This document shows, piece by piece, positions 9,836-19,552 of a stretch of DNA of 64,000 nucleotides (within the stretch, counting starts at the first letter, position 1; each line of letters opens with the position of its first letter). The notes beneath the pieces are model-generated. The model worked only from the letters and a program-made list of their open reading frames with translations, searched no databases and had not been told where the DNA came from. The translations under genes and the position numbers were made by a program. Origin of the DNA: Pseudomonas fluorescens (lineage in GTDB: Bacteria > Pseudomonadota > Gammaproteobacteria > Pseudomonadales > Pseudomonadaceae); contig NZ_CABVHQ010000020.1 in the NCBI RefSeq assembly GCF_902497895.1, positions 1 to 64,000 of the forward strand. Direction: 5' to 3'.

Positions 9836-11377
9836 CTACCCCGCCATCGCCAACGGCATTTCAGGCGCAGCAGGCAGTCCCATAAAGCGTCGAACCCGCT
9901 CCCCTTCCTGCTCATTGCGTATGGCGTGCGGGCTCGCGTCCAGCTGAATATGCCCGCCTTCCATGAAAATCACCCGATCGGAAATCGACATCGCGAAGTC
10001 CATCTCGTGGGTCACGATCAGCATGGTCATGCCTTCCCTGGCCAAATCGCGGATCACGTTCAATACGTCGCCCACCAGCTCCGGATCGAGGGCAGACGTC
10101 GGTTCGTCGAACAGCATGATCTGCGGTTCCATGGCCAATGCCCGGGCAATCGCTACCCGTTGCTGCTGGCCGCCGGACAGCTGATGCGGGTATTTGTGGG
10201 CGTGGGCCAGCAGGCCAACCTTATCCAGCAGCGCATAGGCCCGCTGTTCGCTCAAGGTTCTGGCACTGCCGTGGAAGCGCGGCGCCAGGGTGATGTTGTC
10301 GAGAATGCAGCGATGGGGGAACAGGTTGAAGCTCTGGAACACCATCCCGATATGCCGCACACCCTGACGGACTTTCGTGCTGTGGAGGTTGTCGCCAGCG
10401 TTGATGAAGCTTTCGCCAAACAGCATGATTTCACCTTGATCAATGCTCTCAAGGCCATTGATGGTGCGAATCAGCGAGGTCTTGCCCGAGCCGGAAGGAC
10501 CGATGATGGACACCACCTGACCGCTGCCGATCTTCAGGTCGATGCCCTTGAGCACTTCATGGTCGCCGTAACGTTTATGAATGTCCTGCAAATGCAGGAT
10601 CGAGTCCGCGCCGGAGTCCTTCTGTGTGCGAGCCACAGTGACCTGCGACGAGATGGCCGACTTGAGTTCGGCCACGGCGGCGTCATCGAGGGTTTTCGGC
10701 TTGCGTTGATTCAAGTCCAGCGAGTGTTCCAGGCGCTGCAACAACCAGCCGAACACACTGACGATCAGCACGTAGTACACCGCCACCGCCGCCAGGGTTT
10801 CCATCACCAGGAAGTTTTGCGCGTACAGGCGTTGGCCGACGGTGAGCAGTTCGGTCAGGGAAATCACCGAGATCAGCGACGTCAGTTTCACCACGGTGAT
10901 GTATTCGTTGATCAGGGTCGGCAACGAAATACGAAACGCCTGGGGAATCACGATCAGCCGTTGCATCCCCACCAGACCGATACCCAAGGCCCGACCGGCT
11001 TCTTTCTGGCCTTTGGCGACCGAGATCAGGCCGCCGCGATGGATTTCCGCCATGTACGCGGCTTCGGTCACCACCAGGGCGAACAGTCCGGAATAGAATG
11101 GGTTGGACAACACCGAACCGGTGGCTGGAAACAGCTGCGGCAGGTTGTAGACAAAGACCACCAGCACCAGCAGCGGAATACTGCGAAAGAACCAGATGTA
11201 AACCGCCGCCGGTGTCCTCAGCCAGGCCGCGCTGGACAGCTTGGCCGAAGCCAGTAAAAAGCCCAGCAGCATGCCGATGAACCACGCCAGGGCGCTGAGT
11301 TCAATGACCGTGACGCAGGCATGCCAGAAGCTCGGAAGCGAGAACAGGGAAAAGAAGTAGGACCATTCGAATTGCAT
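9836..11377 (-). CDS. Fused permease-ATPase of a polar amino-acid ABC transporter
   Basis: This 513-aa protein joins the membrane and ATP-binding subunits of a polar amino-acid importer. Residues 1-220 are a HisM/GlnP-type permease with several membrane spans and the EAA loop (EAGRALGIG, about 126-134). Residues 262-500 are a GlnQ-type ATPase with Walker A GPSGSGKT (293-300), signature LSGGQQQR (400-407) and Walker B MLFDE (421-425). All motifs are intact, and a hydrophilic linker lies at about 222-260. It is the last gene of a leftward operon, 116 bp after its binding protein. Substrate is unknown; the operon partners suggest an amino acid or a derivative. Confidence 0.9.
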   Translation of the reverse strand: MQFEWSYFFSLFSLPSFWHACVTVIELSALAWFIGMLLGFLLASAKLSSAAWLRTPAAVYIWFFRSIPLLVLVVFVYNLPQLFPATGSVLSNPFYSGLFALVVTEAAYMAEIHRGGLISVAKGQKEAGRALGIGLVGMQRLIVIPQAFRISLPTLINEYITVVKLTSLISVISLTELLTVGQRLYAQNFLVMETLAAVAVYYVLIVSVFGWLLQRLEHSLDLNQRKPKTLDDAAVAELKSAISSQVTVARTQKDSGADSILHLQDIHKRYGDHEVLKGIDLKIGSGQVVSIIGPSGSGKTSLIRTINGLESIDQGEIMLFGESFINAGDNLHSTKVRQGVRHIGMVFQSFNLFPHRCILDNITLAPRFHGSARTLSEQRAYALLDKVGLLAHAHKYPHQLSGGQQQRVAIARALAMEPQIMLFDEPTSALDPELVGDVLNVIRDLAREGMTMLIVTHEMDFAMSISDRVIFMEGGHIQLDASPHAIRNEQEGERVRRFMGLPAAPEMPLAMAG

Positions 11378-11493
11378 AAATACCTCTAGCCTTATGTCGC
11401 TGAAATCATGGCGAGCGCTGCATCCGTACGTGGCCCGGTTCGGTCACGGGCAAGCCACGTTCCCCAGGAAGATGTGGCTGCCCGCGAAGTTCT

Positions 11494-12291
11494 TCAATCA
11501 GCTACTGGTTCCAGGTTGTACTTGCTCAGGATCGTTGCGTACTCGCCGCTTTTCTTGACTTCAGCGAAGGCCTTGAGCAGCGCCTGATAGGCCTCGTCGT
11601 TGCCTTTCTTGACGAAGATGCCGAGGGTCTGCTGATAGACCGGGTGTTGAGTGGTCACCTGCACTCGACCTTTGGTGCGTTCGGCGATCATCTTCGCGGC
11701 ACCAGCGATTTCCAGTTGGGCCTGGATGTTTTTCGACAGCAGCGCCTGAGTGACTTCCGGTGCCGACGGGTATTCGCTCAGGCTGATGGCGCCCTTGTTG
11801 TTCGGCACGCAGTAGTTGGTCGAAAGCTTCTGTAATTCGCCAACCCAGGTGGTGCCCTGTTCCAGTCCGACTTTCAGGCCGCAGAGGTCTTCCGGGGTTT
11901 GCGGATTCAGGCCGCTGTCTTTCGGAACCATGATCGCCGCGCCGGTTTTCGCGTAGGCAATGGTCATGGCCTGAGTCTGGCGTTCCGGGGTGATGTACAT
12001 GCCGGAGATGATTGCGTCATAGCGCCCGGCATTCAGGCCAAGGATCAGGCTGGGAAACTTGGTGTCGACGAACTCGGCTTTCGCTTGCAGATGTTTGGCC
12101 AGAGCGTGACCGAGCTCCGGGTCGGAACCAACGACGTTTTTCTCGGCATCGTAGGACTCGAAGGGTGGGTAGGTGATTTCCATGCCGATTTTCAGCTGGC
12201 CCGGCGTCGCGGTAGTGGCAAGGCTGGCAGTGGCGCAAAGCAGGCTGGCGGCGAGCAGGGTCAGGCGCGATTCGGTGTTTTTAGTGAACAT
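11494..12291 (-). CDS. Periplasmic polar amino-acid binding protein
   Basis: This 265-aa solute-binding protein (family 3, SBP_bac_3) is expected to capture a polar amino acid or related molecule in the periplasm and deliver it to the fused transporter encoded downstream. A signal peptide is visible (basic start, then LTLLAASLLCATASLA). The mature start GQLKIGMEITYPPFE and the later YDAIISGMYITPERQ are typical of the family. It lies 44 bp after the dioxygenase gene in the same operon. The ligand cannot be read from the sequence. Confidence 0.9.
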   Translation of the reverse strand: MFTKNTESRLTLLAASLLCATASLATTATPGQLKIGMEITYPPFESYDAEKNVVGSDPELGHALAKHLQAKAEFVDTKFPSLILGLNAGRYDAIISGMYITPERQTQAMTIAYAKTGAAIMVPKDSGLNPQTPEDLCGLKVGLEQGTTWVGELQKLSTNYCVPNNKGAISLSEYPSAPEVTQALLSKNIQAQLEIAGAAKMIAERTKGRVQVTTQHPVYQQTLGIFVKKGNDEAYQALLKAFAEVKKSGEYATILSKYNLEPVAD

Positions 12292-12335
12292 GTTCAGTGA
12301 CTCCAGGGTAGGGAGGTAGTGGCCGACGACAGGGT

Positions 12336-13394
12336 TCAGGAAGGCTGCGCCTGGTTTTTCAAATGGCCGAAGCTCGATGGCTTGCGGGCCTTTTCTGGAA
12401 GCTGGATGTCGCCAGCTTCGACCCGCTTGCGCAGGTATTGGTAAGTCTGCAAAGCCTGGCCGTACATGTGTTCGCCGATAGCGATCGGTTCATAGTCGTG
12501 TTCGGCTTTGGCAAAGCCGGGCAGCGGTTTGATCTGGGTATGGAAGTCGCAGGCGTAGAACAGCGGGAAGGAGTAGCGCTCTTCACTCACCGTGCGCACG
12601 CGGTGAGCGGTCGCCACGAAGGCGCCAGCGGTCATGACTTCGAGCATGTCGCCGATGTTCACCACGAAAGCGCCTGGAATGGGCGGCGCATCAATCCATT
12701 GGCCAAGATCGTTCATCACCTCCAGCCCCGGTTTGTCAGCCAGCAAAATGGTGAAGCACTCGTAGTCGGTGTGCGCGCCGATACCGGGCGCATCCTGGAC
12801 CGTGTCGTCGAAGGGGTAGTGGATCAGCCGCAGCTTGGATGGCGGGCGGGTGACCATGCTGTCGAAATAGTCTTCTTCCAGGCCCAAGGCCAGGGCAAAA
12901 CCACCGAACAGCCGTTGGCCGAGGGCGAAGATCGCCGCGTAGTAGGCCTGCACCGCTGCCTTGAAACCAGGGAGCGACGGCCATTCATTCGGTCCGAGCA
13001 GCGGGGTGTTGGCCAGCACCAGCGGGTCGTTGGCCGGGACTTCGAAGCCGATATCGAACGCTTCCTTGTGATCCGGTTTGCCCTTGGCGTAAACCTCTTC
13101 GCCTTCCGGGACATACCCTTTATGGGTCTTCGAGGTGCCGATGTAGTGCTGCATCTTGGTGTCGAACGGCTGAGCGAAATAGTCCTTGGCCGCCTGACGC
13201 AAGTTGGCGATCAGCTGCGGCTCAATGCCGTGGCTGGTGATGTAGAGAAAGCCGACGTCGCTGGCGGCCGCCCCGAGCTGCTCGGCGACGGCCAGGCGAT
13301 GTTCCAGTTCGATGCTGAACAGGCCGGCGATATCCACCACCGGAATCCTGTTGAAGTTGGCTTGGGCCGGACTGTTATTGATCTTCTCAGGCAT
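12336..13394 (-). CDS. Isopenicillin N synthase-like 2-oxoglutarate/Fe(II) dioxygenase
   Basis: This 352-aa protein belongs to the IPNS-like non-haem iron oxygenases. The N-terminal DIOX_N region begins [10 protein letters not shown]. The iron triad is intact: H208 and D210 (AHTDYE) and H264 (ATAHRV), with R274-Y-S276 as the cosubstrate-binding RxS. The fold and motifs predict a 2-oxoglutarate-dependent hydroxylation or related oxidation, but the substrate is unknown. Its operon with an amino-acid importer suggests that the imported compound or a product of it is oxidised. It lies 12 bp after the TIM-barrel gene. Confidence 0.85.
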   Translation of the reverse strand: MPEKINNSPAQANFNRIPVVDIAGLFSIELEHRLAVAEQLGAAASDVGFLYITSHGIEPQLIANLRQAAKDYFAQPFDTKMQHYIGTSKTHKGYVPEGEEVYAKGKPDHKEAFDIGFEVPANDPLVLANTPLLGPNEWPSLPGFKAAVQAYYAAIFALGQRLFGGFALALGLEEDYFDSMVTRPPSKLRLIHYPFDDTVQDAPGIGAHTDYECFTILLADKPGLEVMNDLGQWIDAPPIPGAFVVNIGDMLEVMTAGAFVATAHRVRTVSEERYSFPLFYACDFHTQIKPLPGFAKAEHDYEPIAIGEHMYGQALQTYQYLRKRVEAGDIQLPEKARKPSSFGHLKNQAQPS

Positions 13395-13406
13395 GACGCA
13401 AAAACC

Positions 13407-14258
13407 TCACAGCAGGGTTGAGTGGTTGAAGCGATCGAAGTGTTCGCGCTCGGTCCTGGCCATCCAGGTATTCAGCGACCACAGGTCGGCGACCGGCACA
13501 TTGGTGAAGGGCAGGTGATGCAAATAGCCGTCGGCGCCGAACTCTGGGGTCAAGGTGCTGACCTGATAGCCGCGAGCCTGCTGGGAGCGCCAGATGGCTT
13601 CCCAGTGCTGTTGATGGAAGGCCAGTTCCCGGGCGTATTCCGGGGCAGCGGGATGGGGCACCTGCGGGCCCTGGTCATAACCGACCCGGGCCTGGATGTG
13701 GTGCACGCGGTCGACGAAGGCACTCAGGTCATCCGCCGGGTCATTCAACAAGCGCTCGCAGGTAACGATCCAATGGCTGATATCACTGGTGAACCGCAGG
13801 TCGGGCAGTTGCCGGATCAGCTCAAGGGTCAACCAGGGGTTGAACAGCGAACGCGAACGGTGGGTTTCGTAGCTGCAGATTTGCCCGTGCTTGCGCGCAA
13901 GTAGAATGGCCTGACCGAAGAACTCCACCTGCTGCGCCAGAGGCCAGCGGTCATTGCCGCCCAGCACATTGACGAAGCGTGGGTTGAGTTCGGCGGCCCA
14001 GGCGAGTTTTCGGTCCAGATCAAGGAGGTGTTCGGCGGGCGCTGCGGATTGCTCCGGCAGTACGTCATAGGCGGTAAACACCGTGCTGATATAACCGACT
14101 CGATTGGCCTGTAGAAAAGCGCCGAACTCGGCTCGCTCGCGGGGTTCCAGTGGCAGGCGGGCTTCCATGCCGTCGAAGCCGGCGTGCAGTAACTCATCGA
14201 GTGCCTGAGCCTTGCTCGCGGTATAGCCCCAGAGGGTACGGAATATTTCAAGTTTCAT
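13407..14258 (-). CDS. Sugar-phosphate isomerase/epimerase-like TIM-barrel protein
   Basis: This 283-aa protein resembles the AP-endonuclease-2 (xylose isomerase-like) TIM-barrel family. Supporting segments are the start KLEIFRTLWGY, the FDGMEARLP strand, FVNVLGGND, CSYETHRSR and FTSDISHWIV, which carry the usual metal-binding Glu and His positions. It is first in the leftward operon, with a GGAGG Shine-Dalgarno before the ATG. The family covers isomerases, epimerases and dehydratases, so the reaction cannot be named. Confidence 0.75.
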   Translation of the reverse strand: MKLEIFRTLWGYTASKAQALDELLHAGFDGMEARLPLEPRERAEFGAFLQANRVGYISTVFTAYDVLPEQSAAPAEHLLDLDRKLAWAAELNPRFVNVLGGNDRWPLAQQVEFFGQAILLARKHGQICSYETHRSRSLFNPWLTLELIRQLPDLRFTSDISHWIVTCERLLNDPADDLSAFVDRVHHIQARVGYDQGPQVPHPAAPEYARELAFHQQHWEAIWRSQQARGYQVSTLTPEFGADGYLHHLPFTNVPVADLWSLNTWMARTEREHFDRFNHSTLL

Positions 14259-14602
14259 CGGCGAACCTCCACGATTCCTTCAACTACTCAAGGCTCGACG
14301 GCGGTCCATGACCGGATCGGGCTGTTACGGCAGTAGTAAAAGTTTCCATGAGCCGGATCTCTGGGTATCCGTTCTCACTCGATCGTTGTTAATTTTTATT
14401 GTTATCAGGGCCGCTGGCGGCCGCAGGTACGTTGGCGCCGATGGTAGGCAGGACGCAGGGCCGGGAAGAATAGGAAACTCAAAATTGTTACTTCAGACTT
14501 TTCTAAACAGTTAGTCGCCTATCTATGAGCGCAGTTTCGTGAAGGTTTCAGCGGCTGTGCTACCGTTTGGGCATCGCCCTGACGATTGAAGAGAATTCCT
14601 GC
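14259..14602. other. Divergent promoter gap
   Basis: The 344-bp gap lies between the leftward transporter operon and the rightward diguanylate cyclase and presumably holds both promoters. An AT-rich patch near 14385-14405 is visible. I found no gene, repeat or clear operator; a 68-codon open frame here lacks gene-like features. Confidence 0.5.
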
Positions 14603-15898
14603 ATGGAAGTGGACGCAAACGCCGGTCCCATGAAGCTCCTGCGCCAACACAGCCGTCCCACCCTGCACTCGGTCATCGGTCGCGGGCATTGGATCGTTGC
14701 GTGGGTGGCGGTGGCCATGACCAGCCTTTCCTTGAGCCTGCTCGGCGTTCTGGCCTTACGCGTCTATGCCGATCACAACCTGCATTTGATTGCCCGCTCG
14801 ATCAGCTACACCGTCGAAGCCGCGGTGATGTCCGACGACAAGGTCGCGGTCACTGCAGCACTGGCGTTGATCGCCTCTACCGAAGAGGTCGCGCAGGCCC
14901 AGGTCTTCGATGCGCGCGGACGATTGCTGACGCGTTGGCAGCGACCGGAATCCGGACTGCTCTCTGAGCTGGAAATGCAGATCGCCCGGGCCTTTCTGGA
15001 AAAATCGATCACCCAGCCGATTTTTCATCAGGGCCGGGAAATCGGCAGCATCCTGCTCATTGGATACGGCGGCAGTCTGCTGCGCTTTTTGCTCAGCGGT
15101 CTGGCCGGCATTTTGTTGTGTACTGCCGTGAGTGCCTGGGTTGCGTTGTATCTGGCGCGCCGTCAGATTCGAGGAATCATCGCTCCGCTGCGCCATCTGG
15201 CCAGTGTCGCCCACGGGGCGCGCATTGAACGCGCTTTCGACCGGCATGTGCCAGCGGTCGAAATTGCCGAGTTCGATAGCCTGGGCAACGACTTCAATGC
15301 CTTGCTCGATGAAATGGAAACCTGGCAGACGCGCCTGCAAGACGAGAACCAGTCACTGGCCCACCAGGCCAGCCATGACAGCCTCACCGGCCTGCCGAAC
15401 CGGGCGTTTTTCGAAGGCCGGCTGATCCGTGCGTTGCACAATGCGAAGAAGTTCGACGAGCGGGTCGCGGTGTTGTTTCTCGACAGTGATCAGTTCAAAC
15501 GCATCAACGACAACTTCGGCCACGCAGCCGGTGATGCGGTATTGGTAGCCGTCGCTACTCGGGTCAAAGCGCAATTGCGCGAAGAGGATCTGGTGTCGCG
15601 TCTGGGCGGTGACGAGTTCGCGATTCTGCTGCCGTCCCTGCACAACAACGAGGACGCCGAGCGCATTGCCGAGAAGATTATTGCCAGCATGGACCTGCCG
15701 GTGCAGCTATCGGGCAGCACCTCTATCCTGACCTCACTGAGTATTGGCATTGCCATCTACCCCGATCATGGCGCTTCCCCAGGCGCCCTGCTCAATGCCG
15801 CCGATGCGGCGATGTATCAAGCCAAATGCCTTTCCCGAGGCGGGCAACACACCGCGGGAGCGGACCTCCCGGCTGCCAATGTGCAAACCGGGGGCTAA
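14603..15898 (+). CDS. Membrane-bound diguanylate cyclase (YfiN/TpbB-like)
   Basis: This 431-aa protein should make cyclic-di-GMP at the inner membrane. It has a membrane span near residues 29-52, a periplasmic sensor of about 100 residues (CHASE8-like by recall), a second span near 155-183, a HAMP-like linker, and a GGDEF domain. The active site GGDEF (335-339) is intact, with an inhibitory I-site REED (326-329) five residues upstream, so product feedback is expected. The arrangement resembles YfiN/TpbB, which drives biofilm formation, but the yfiR and yfiB partners are not adjacent. The ATG at 14603 is chosen over an upstream TTG because GAAGAG precedes it. Confidence 0.85.
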   Translation: MEVDANAGPMKLLRQHSRPTLHSVIGRGHWIVAWVAVAMTSLSLSLLGVLALRVYADHNLHLIARSISYTVEAAVMSDDKVAVTAALALIASTEEVAQAQVFDARGRLLTRWQRPESGLLSELEMQIARAFLEKSITQPIFHQGREIGSILLIGYGGSLLRFLLSGLAGILLCTAVSAWVALYLARRQIRGIIAPLRHLASVAHGARIERAFDRHVPAVEIAEFDSLGNDFNALLDEMETWQTRLQDENQSLAHQASHDSLTGLPNRAFFEGRLIRALHNAKKFDERVAVLFLDSDQFKRINDNFGHAAGDAVLVAVATRVKAQLREEDLVSRLGGDEFAILLPSLHNNEDAERIAEKIIASMDLPVQLSGSTSILTSLSIGIAIYPDHGASPGALLNAADAAMYQAKCLSRGGQHTAGADLPAANVQTGG

Positions 15899-15923
15899 CC
15901 CCCTTGAGGGTGCCGAGCGCCGA

Positions 15924-16913
15924 TTAGTCGGCGAACAGCATCGACCGGGTTTCACCCATCAACAGCCCTCGATTCTGCTCGGTCACGCTGCGGATGTAAT
16001 CCCACAACAGGGTAATCCGCTTGAGCTTGCGCAGGTCCTCGCGGCAGTACATCCAGAATTGTCGGGTGATGTTGATCTCTTGCGGCAGTACCGGCAGCAG
16101 GCGCGGGTCCTGGGCGGCGAGAAAACACGGCAGGATCGCCAGCGAGCGGCCCTGTAGCGCGGCGACATACTGGGCGATCACGCTGGTGCTGCGCAGGGTG
16201 GCGCTGGCGCCGGGCAATACGTTGGCCAGGTAAAGCAGCTCCGAGCTGAACGCCAGATCGTCGACATAGCTGATGAACTGATGCTTGCCCAGATCGGCCG
16301 GGCGACGAATGGGTGGGTGTTTGTCGAGGTAATCCTGGGTCGCGTATAGCTGCAAGCGGTAGTCGCAGAGTTTGCAGCACACGTACGGGCCGTGTTCCGG
16401 GCGTTCGAGGGCGATGACGATATCCGCCTCGCGCTTGGACAGGCTGATGAAGTGCGGCAGCGGCAGAATGTCCACCGAGATCGCCGGGTAGGTGTCGACG
16501 AAGTGGCTCAGCTGCGGGGTGATGAAGAAGCTGCCAAAACCCTCGGTGCAGCCCATGCGCACATGCCCCGAAAGCGCTACCCCGGAGCCCGAGACCTGCT
16601 CGCAGGCCATGTGCAGCGTGCTTTCGATCGACTCGGCATAGCCCAGCAGACGCTGGCCCTCGGCAGTCAGCACAAAGCCGTTGGTCCGCGATTTTTCGAA
16701 CAGCAAGGTGCCCAGCGCACCTTCCAGTGAACTGATGCGCCGCGACACGGTGGTGTAGTCCACCGCCAGGCGCTTGGCGGCCGTGCTGGCCTTGCGTGTA
16801 CGGGCGACCTCGAGGAAGAACTTCAGGTCGTCCCAATTCAAAGAGCTTAAAGACGTGATGTTTTTTTGCATGTTGGACCGGCTTTTATGTGCGTTCTTAT
16901 TAGAAGTTTGCAC
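15924..16913 (-). CDS. LysR-family regulator, probably of mmsAB
   Basis: This 329-aa protein has a LysR-type N-terminal winged helix ([20 protein letters not shown] followed by [15 protein letters not shown]) and a C-terminal effector-binding domain. The GTG at 16913 has GGAG seven bases upstream; an ATG at 16871 would give a 315-aa protein. It is divergent from mmsA with a gap of about 120 bp, so it probably controls valine catabolism. The mmsAB regulator I know from P. aeruginosa (MmsR) is AraC-type, so this would be a different regulator in the same place. Confidence 0.85.
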   Translation of the reverse strand: MQTSNKNAHKSRSNMQKNITSLSSLNWDDLKFFLEVARTRKASTAAKRLAVDYTTVSRRISSLEGALGTLLFEKSRTNGFVLTAEGQRLLGYAESIESTLHMACEQVSGSGVALSGHVRMGCTEGFGSFFITPQLSHFVDTYPAISVDILPLPHFISLSKREADIVIALERPEHGPYVCCKLCDYRLQLYATQDYLDKHPPIRRPADLGKHQFISYVDDLAFSSELLYLANVLPGASATLRSTSVIAQYVAALQGRSLAILPCFLAAQDPRLLPVLPQEINITRQFWMYCREDLRKLKRITLLWDYIRSVTEQNRGLLMGETRSMLFAD

Positions 16914-17009
16914 ATCTATACTCCAAAAACAGTCCGATCACCAATTCAGGACGCACTCACCATTTCAAGGCGACAACACGCCTTGGCTGCCTGCATCACC
17001 ACTCTCTTC

Positions 17010-17020
17010 AATAACAAGAA
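17010..17020 (+). promoter_or_regulatory. Candidate Hfq/Crc site before mmsA
   Basis: AATAACAAGAA fits the A-rich AAnAAnAA pattern bound by Hfq with Crc in Pseudomonas catabolite repression. It lies just upstream of the AGGAG Shine-Dalgarno of mmsA, where binding would block translation. Function is inferred from the pattern and position. Confidence 0.55.
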
Positions 17021-17034
17021 GCCAGGAGACCATC

Positions 17035-18561
17035 ATGAACGCATCTCTCACGCCAGACGAAACCACCCTGCAACGGGTCAAGCTGCTGATCGACGGCGAA
17101 TGGGTCGAGTCGCAGACCACCGAGTGGCACGACATCGTCAACCCGGCCACCCAGCAAGTGCTGGCCAAAGTCCCGTTCGCTACCGCCGCTGAAGTCGACG
17201 CCGCCATCAGCGCTGCCCATCGCGCTTTCCAGACCTGGAAGTTGACGCCGCTCGGCGCGCGGATGCGCATCATGCTCAAGCTCCAGGCGTTGATTCGCGA
17301 ACACTCCAAACGTATTGCCATGGTCCTCAGCGCCGAGCAGGGCAAGACCATTGCCGACGCTGAAGGCGATATTTTCCGTGGCCTGGAAGTGGTCGAGCAC
17401 GCCTGCTCCATCGGCAGCCTGCAGATGGGCGAGTTCGCCGAGAACGTCGCCGGTGGCGTCGATACCTACACCCTGCGTCAGCCGATCGGCGTCTGCGCCG
17501 GGATCACCCCGTTCAACTTCCCGGCAATGATTCCGCTGTGGATGTTCCCGATGGCCATCGCCTGCGGCAACACCTTCGTGCTCAAGCCTTCCGAGCAGGA
17601 CCCGATGTCGACCATGCTGCTGGTTGAACTGGCGCTCGAAGCCGGCGTTCCGCCGGGCGTACTCAACGTGGTGCACGGCGGCAAGGACGTGGTGGATGCG
17701 CTGTGCACCCACAAGGACATCAAAGCTGTGTCGTTTGTCGGTTCGACCGCGGTCGGTACCCATGTCTACGACTTGGCCGGTAAACACGGCAAGCGCGTGC
17801 AATCGATGATGGGCGCAAAAAACCACGCGGTGGTGCTGCCTGATGCCAATCGTGTACAAGCTCTTAACGCCTTGGTTGGTGCCGGTTTCGGCGCTGCCGG
17901 TCAACGCTGCATGGCCACTTCGGTGGTAGTGCTAGTGGGCGCGGCCAAGCAATGGCTGCCGGACCTCAAGGCACTGGCGCAGAAACTCACCGTCAATGCC
18001 GGCAGCGAGCCGGGCACCGATGTCGGTCCGGTGATTTCGAAAAAGGCCAAGGCCCGTGTGCTGTCGCTGATCGAAGCGGGCATCAAGGAAGGCGCGAAGC
18101 TGGAACTCGACGGCCGCGATGTCAAGGTTCCAGGGTTCGAACAAGGCAACTTCATTGGCCCGACCCTGTTCTCCGGCGTGACCCCCGAGATGCAGATCTA
18201 CACCCAGGAAATATTCGGCCCGGTACTGGTGGTAATGGAAGTCGATACCCTTGATCAGGCCATCACTCTGGTCAACAGCAACCCGTTTGGCAACGGCACC
18301 GGCCTGTTCACCCAGAGCGGCGCAGCAGCGCGTAAATTCCAGACTGAAATCGACGTCGGCCAGGTCGGGATCAACATCCCGATTCCAGTGCCGGTGCCAT
18401 TCTTCAGCTTCACCGGTTCCCGTGGTTCCAAGCTCGGCGACCTCGGCCCGTACGGCAAACAAGTGGTGCAGTTCTACACTCAGACCAAGACTGTCACCAG
18501 TCGCTGGTTCGACGATGACAGCGTAAACGACGGTGTTAACACCACCATCAACCTGCGCTGA
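17035..18561 (+). CDS. mmsA: Methylmalonate-semialdehyde dehydrogenase (acylating)
   Basis: MmsA converts methylmalonate semialdehyde to propionyl-CoA with NAD and CoA at the end of valine catabolism. The protein is 508 aa, as usual. It shows the aldehyde dehydrogenase fold with [19 protein letters not shown] and catalytic C292 in [15 protein letters not shown]. The ATG at 17035 follows AGGAG; a longer frame running upstream overlaps the divergent promoter and is rejected. mmsB follows 14 bp downstream. An A-rich motif before the Shine-Dalgarno suggests catabolite repression. Confidence 0.95.
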   Translation: MNASLTPDETTLQRVKLLIDGEWVESQTTEWHDIVNPATQQVLAKVPFATAAEVDAAISAAHRAFQTWKLTPLGARMRIMLKLQALIREHSKRIAMVLSAEQGKTIADAEGDIFRGLEVVEHACSIGSLQMGEFAENVAGGVDTYTLRQPIGVCAGITPFNFPAMIPLWMFPMAIACGNTFVLKPSEQDPMSTMLLVELALEAGVPPGVLNVVHGGKDVVDALCTHKDIKAVSFVGSTAVGTHVYDLAGKHGKRVQSMMGAKNHAVVLPDANRVQALNALVGAGFGAAGQRCMATSVVVLVGAAKQWLPDLKALAQKLTVNAGSEPGTDVGPVISKKAKARVLSLIEAGIKEGAKLELDGRDVKVPGFEQGNFIGPTLFSGVTPEMQIYTQEIFGPVLVVMEVDTLDQAITLVNSNPFGNGTGLFTQSGAAARKFQTEIDVGQVGINIPIPVPVPFFSFTGSRGSKLGDLGPYGKQVVQFYTQTKTVTSRWFDDDSVNDGVNTTINLR

Positions 18562-18575
18562 TCGAGGAGAAGAAC

Positions 18576-19463
18576 ATGAAGATTGCATTTATCGGTCTGG
18601 GCAACATGGGCGCGCCGATGGCGCGCAACCTGATCAAGGCCGGCCACGAGCTGAACCTGTTCGACCTGAACCAGACCGTGCTCGCCGAACTGGCCCAGCT
18701 GGGTGGCACTATCAGCGCTTCACCGCGTGAAGCGGCGAAAGGCAGCGAGCTGGTCATCACCATGTTGCCGGCCGCCGCCCATGTGCGCAGTGTCTGGCTG
18801 GGTGAAGACGGGGTGTTGGCCGGGATCGCCAAAGGTGTGCCAGCCGTGGATTGCAGCACCATCGACCCACAGACCGCCCGTGATGTGGCGGCGGCTGCGG
18901 CCAGGCAAGGCGTGGCCATGGCCGATGCCCCAGTCTCCGGCGGTACCGGTGGCGCCCAGGCAGGCACCCTGACCTTTATGGTCGGGGCAACGCCGGAGCT
19001 GTTCGCCACCCTGCAGCCAGTGCTGGCACAAATGGGCCGCAATATCGTCCTTTGCGGTGAAGTGGGCACCGGGCAAATCGCCAAGATCTGCAACAACCTA
19101 CTGCTGGGGATTTCCATGGTCGGCGTCAGCGAAGCCATGGCGTTGGGCGACGCATTGGGGATAGATACCCAGGTGCTGGCCAGCATCATCAACAGCTCGA
19201 CCGGGCGTTGCTGGAGTTCGGAGATGTACAACCCGTGGCCGGGTATCGTCGAAACGGCGCCCGCCTCGCGCGGTTACACCGGCGGTTTCGGTGCCGAGTT
19301 GATGCTCAAGGACCTGGGCCTGGCCACTGCAGCAGCGCGTCAGGCGCACCAGCCGGTGGTGCTCGGCGCAGTAGCCGAGCAGCTGTATCAGGCAATGAGC
19401 CAGCGTGGGGAAGGCGGCAAGGACTTCTCGGCGATCATCAATAGCTATCGCAAACCCCAATAA
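18576..19463 (+). CDS. mmsB: 3-hydroxyisobutyrate dehydrogenase
   Basis: MmsB oxidises 3-hydroxyisobutyrate to methylmalonate semialdehyde, the substrate of MmsA, in valine catabolism. The 295-aa protein has the N-terminal Rossmann motif GLGNMG (7-12), the substrate-binding segment DAPVSGGTGGAQAGTL and the catalytic-lysine region GTGQIAKICNN. It follows mmsA by 14 bp with GAGGAG before the ATG, and a strong terminator closes the operon. Confidence 0.95.
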   Translation: MKIAFIGLGNMGAPMARNLIKAGHELNLFDLNQTVLAELAQLGGTISASPREAAKGSELVITMLPAAAHVRSVWLGEDGVLAGIAKGVPAVDCSTIDPQTARDVAAAAARQGVAMADAPVSGGTGGAQAGTLTFMVGATPELFATLQPVLAQMGRNIVLCGEVGTGQIAKICNNLLLGISMVGVSEAMALGDALGIDTQVLASIINSSTGRCWSSEMYNPWPGIVETAPASRGYTGGFGAELMLKDLGLATAAARQAHQPVVLGAVAEQLYQAMSQRGEGGKDFSAIINSYRKPQ

Positions 19464-19472
19464 TGGGATTAT

Positions 19473-19508
19473 CCGAGAGCCCATGTCGGATGGGCTCTCG
19501 GGTTTTTT
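19473..19508 (+). terminator. mmsAB terminator
   Basis: Arms CCGAGAGCCCAT and ATGGGCTCTCGG around a five-base loop are followed by a run of seven T. It is a classic intrinsic terminator just after mmsB. Confidence 0.93.
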
Positions 19509-19552
19509 TGCGTTTGGTTGACCAAACATATCGCACCAGGCGAACGCTATAC

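Noticed and set aside
9926..11257. 443-codon open frame antisense to the ABC transporter gene
   Set aside because: The opposite strand carries all ABC motifs; this frame is a composition shadow.
16774..17034. N-terminal extension of mmsA
   Set aside because: It overlaps the LysR gene and the divergent promoter; ATG 17035 with AGGAG gives the normal 508 aa.
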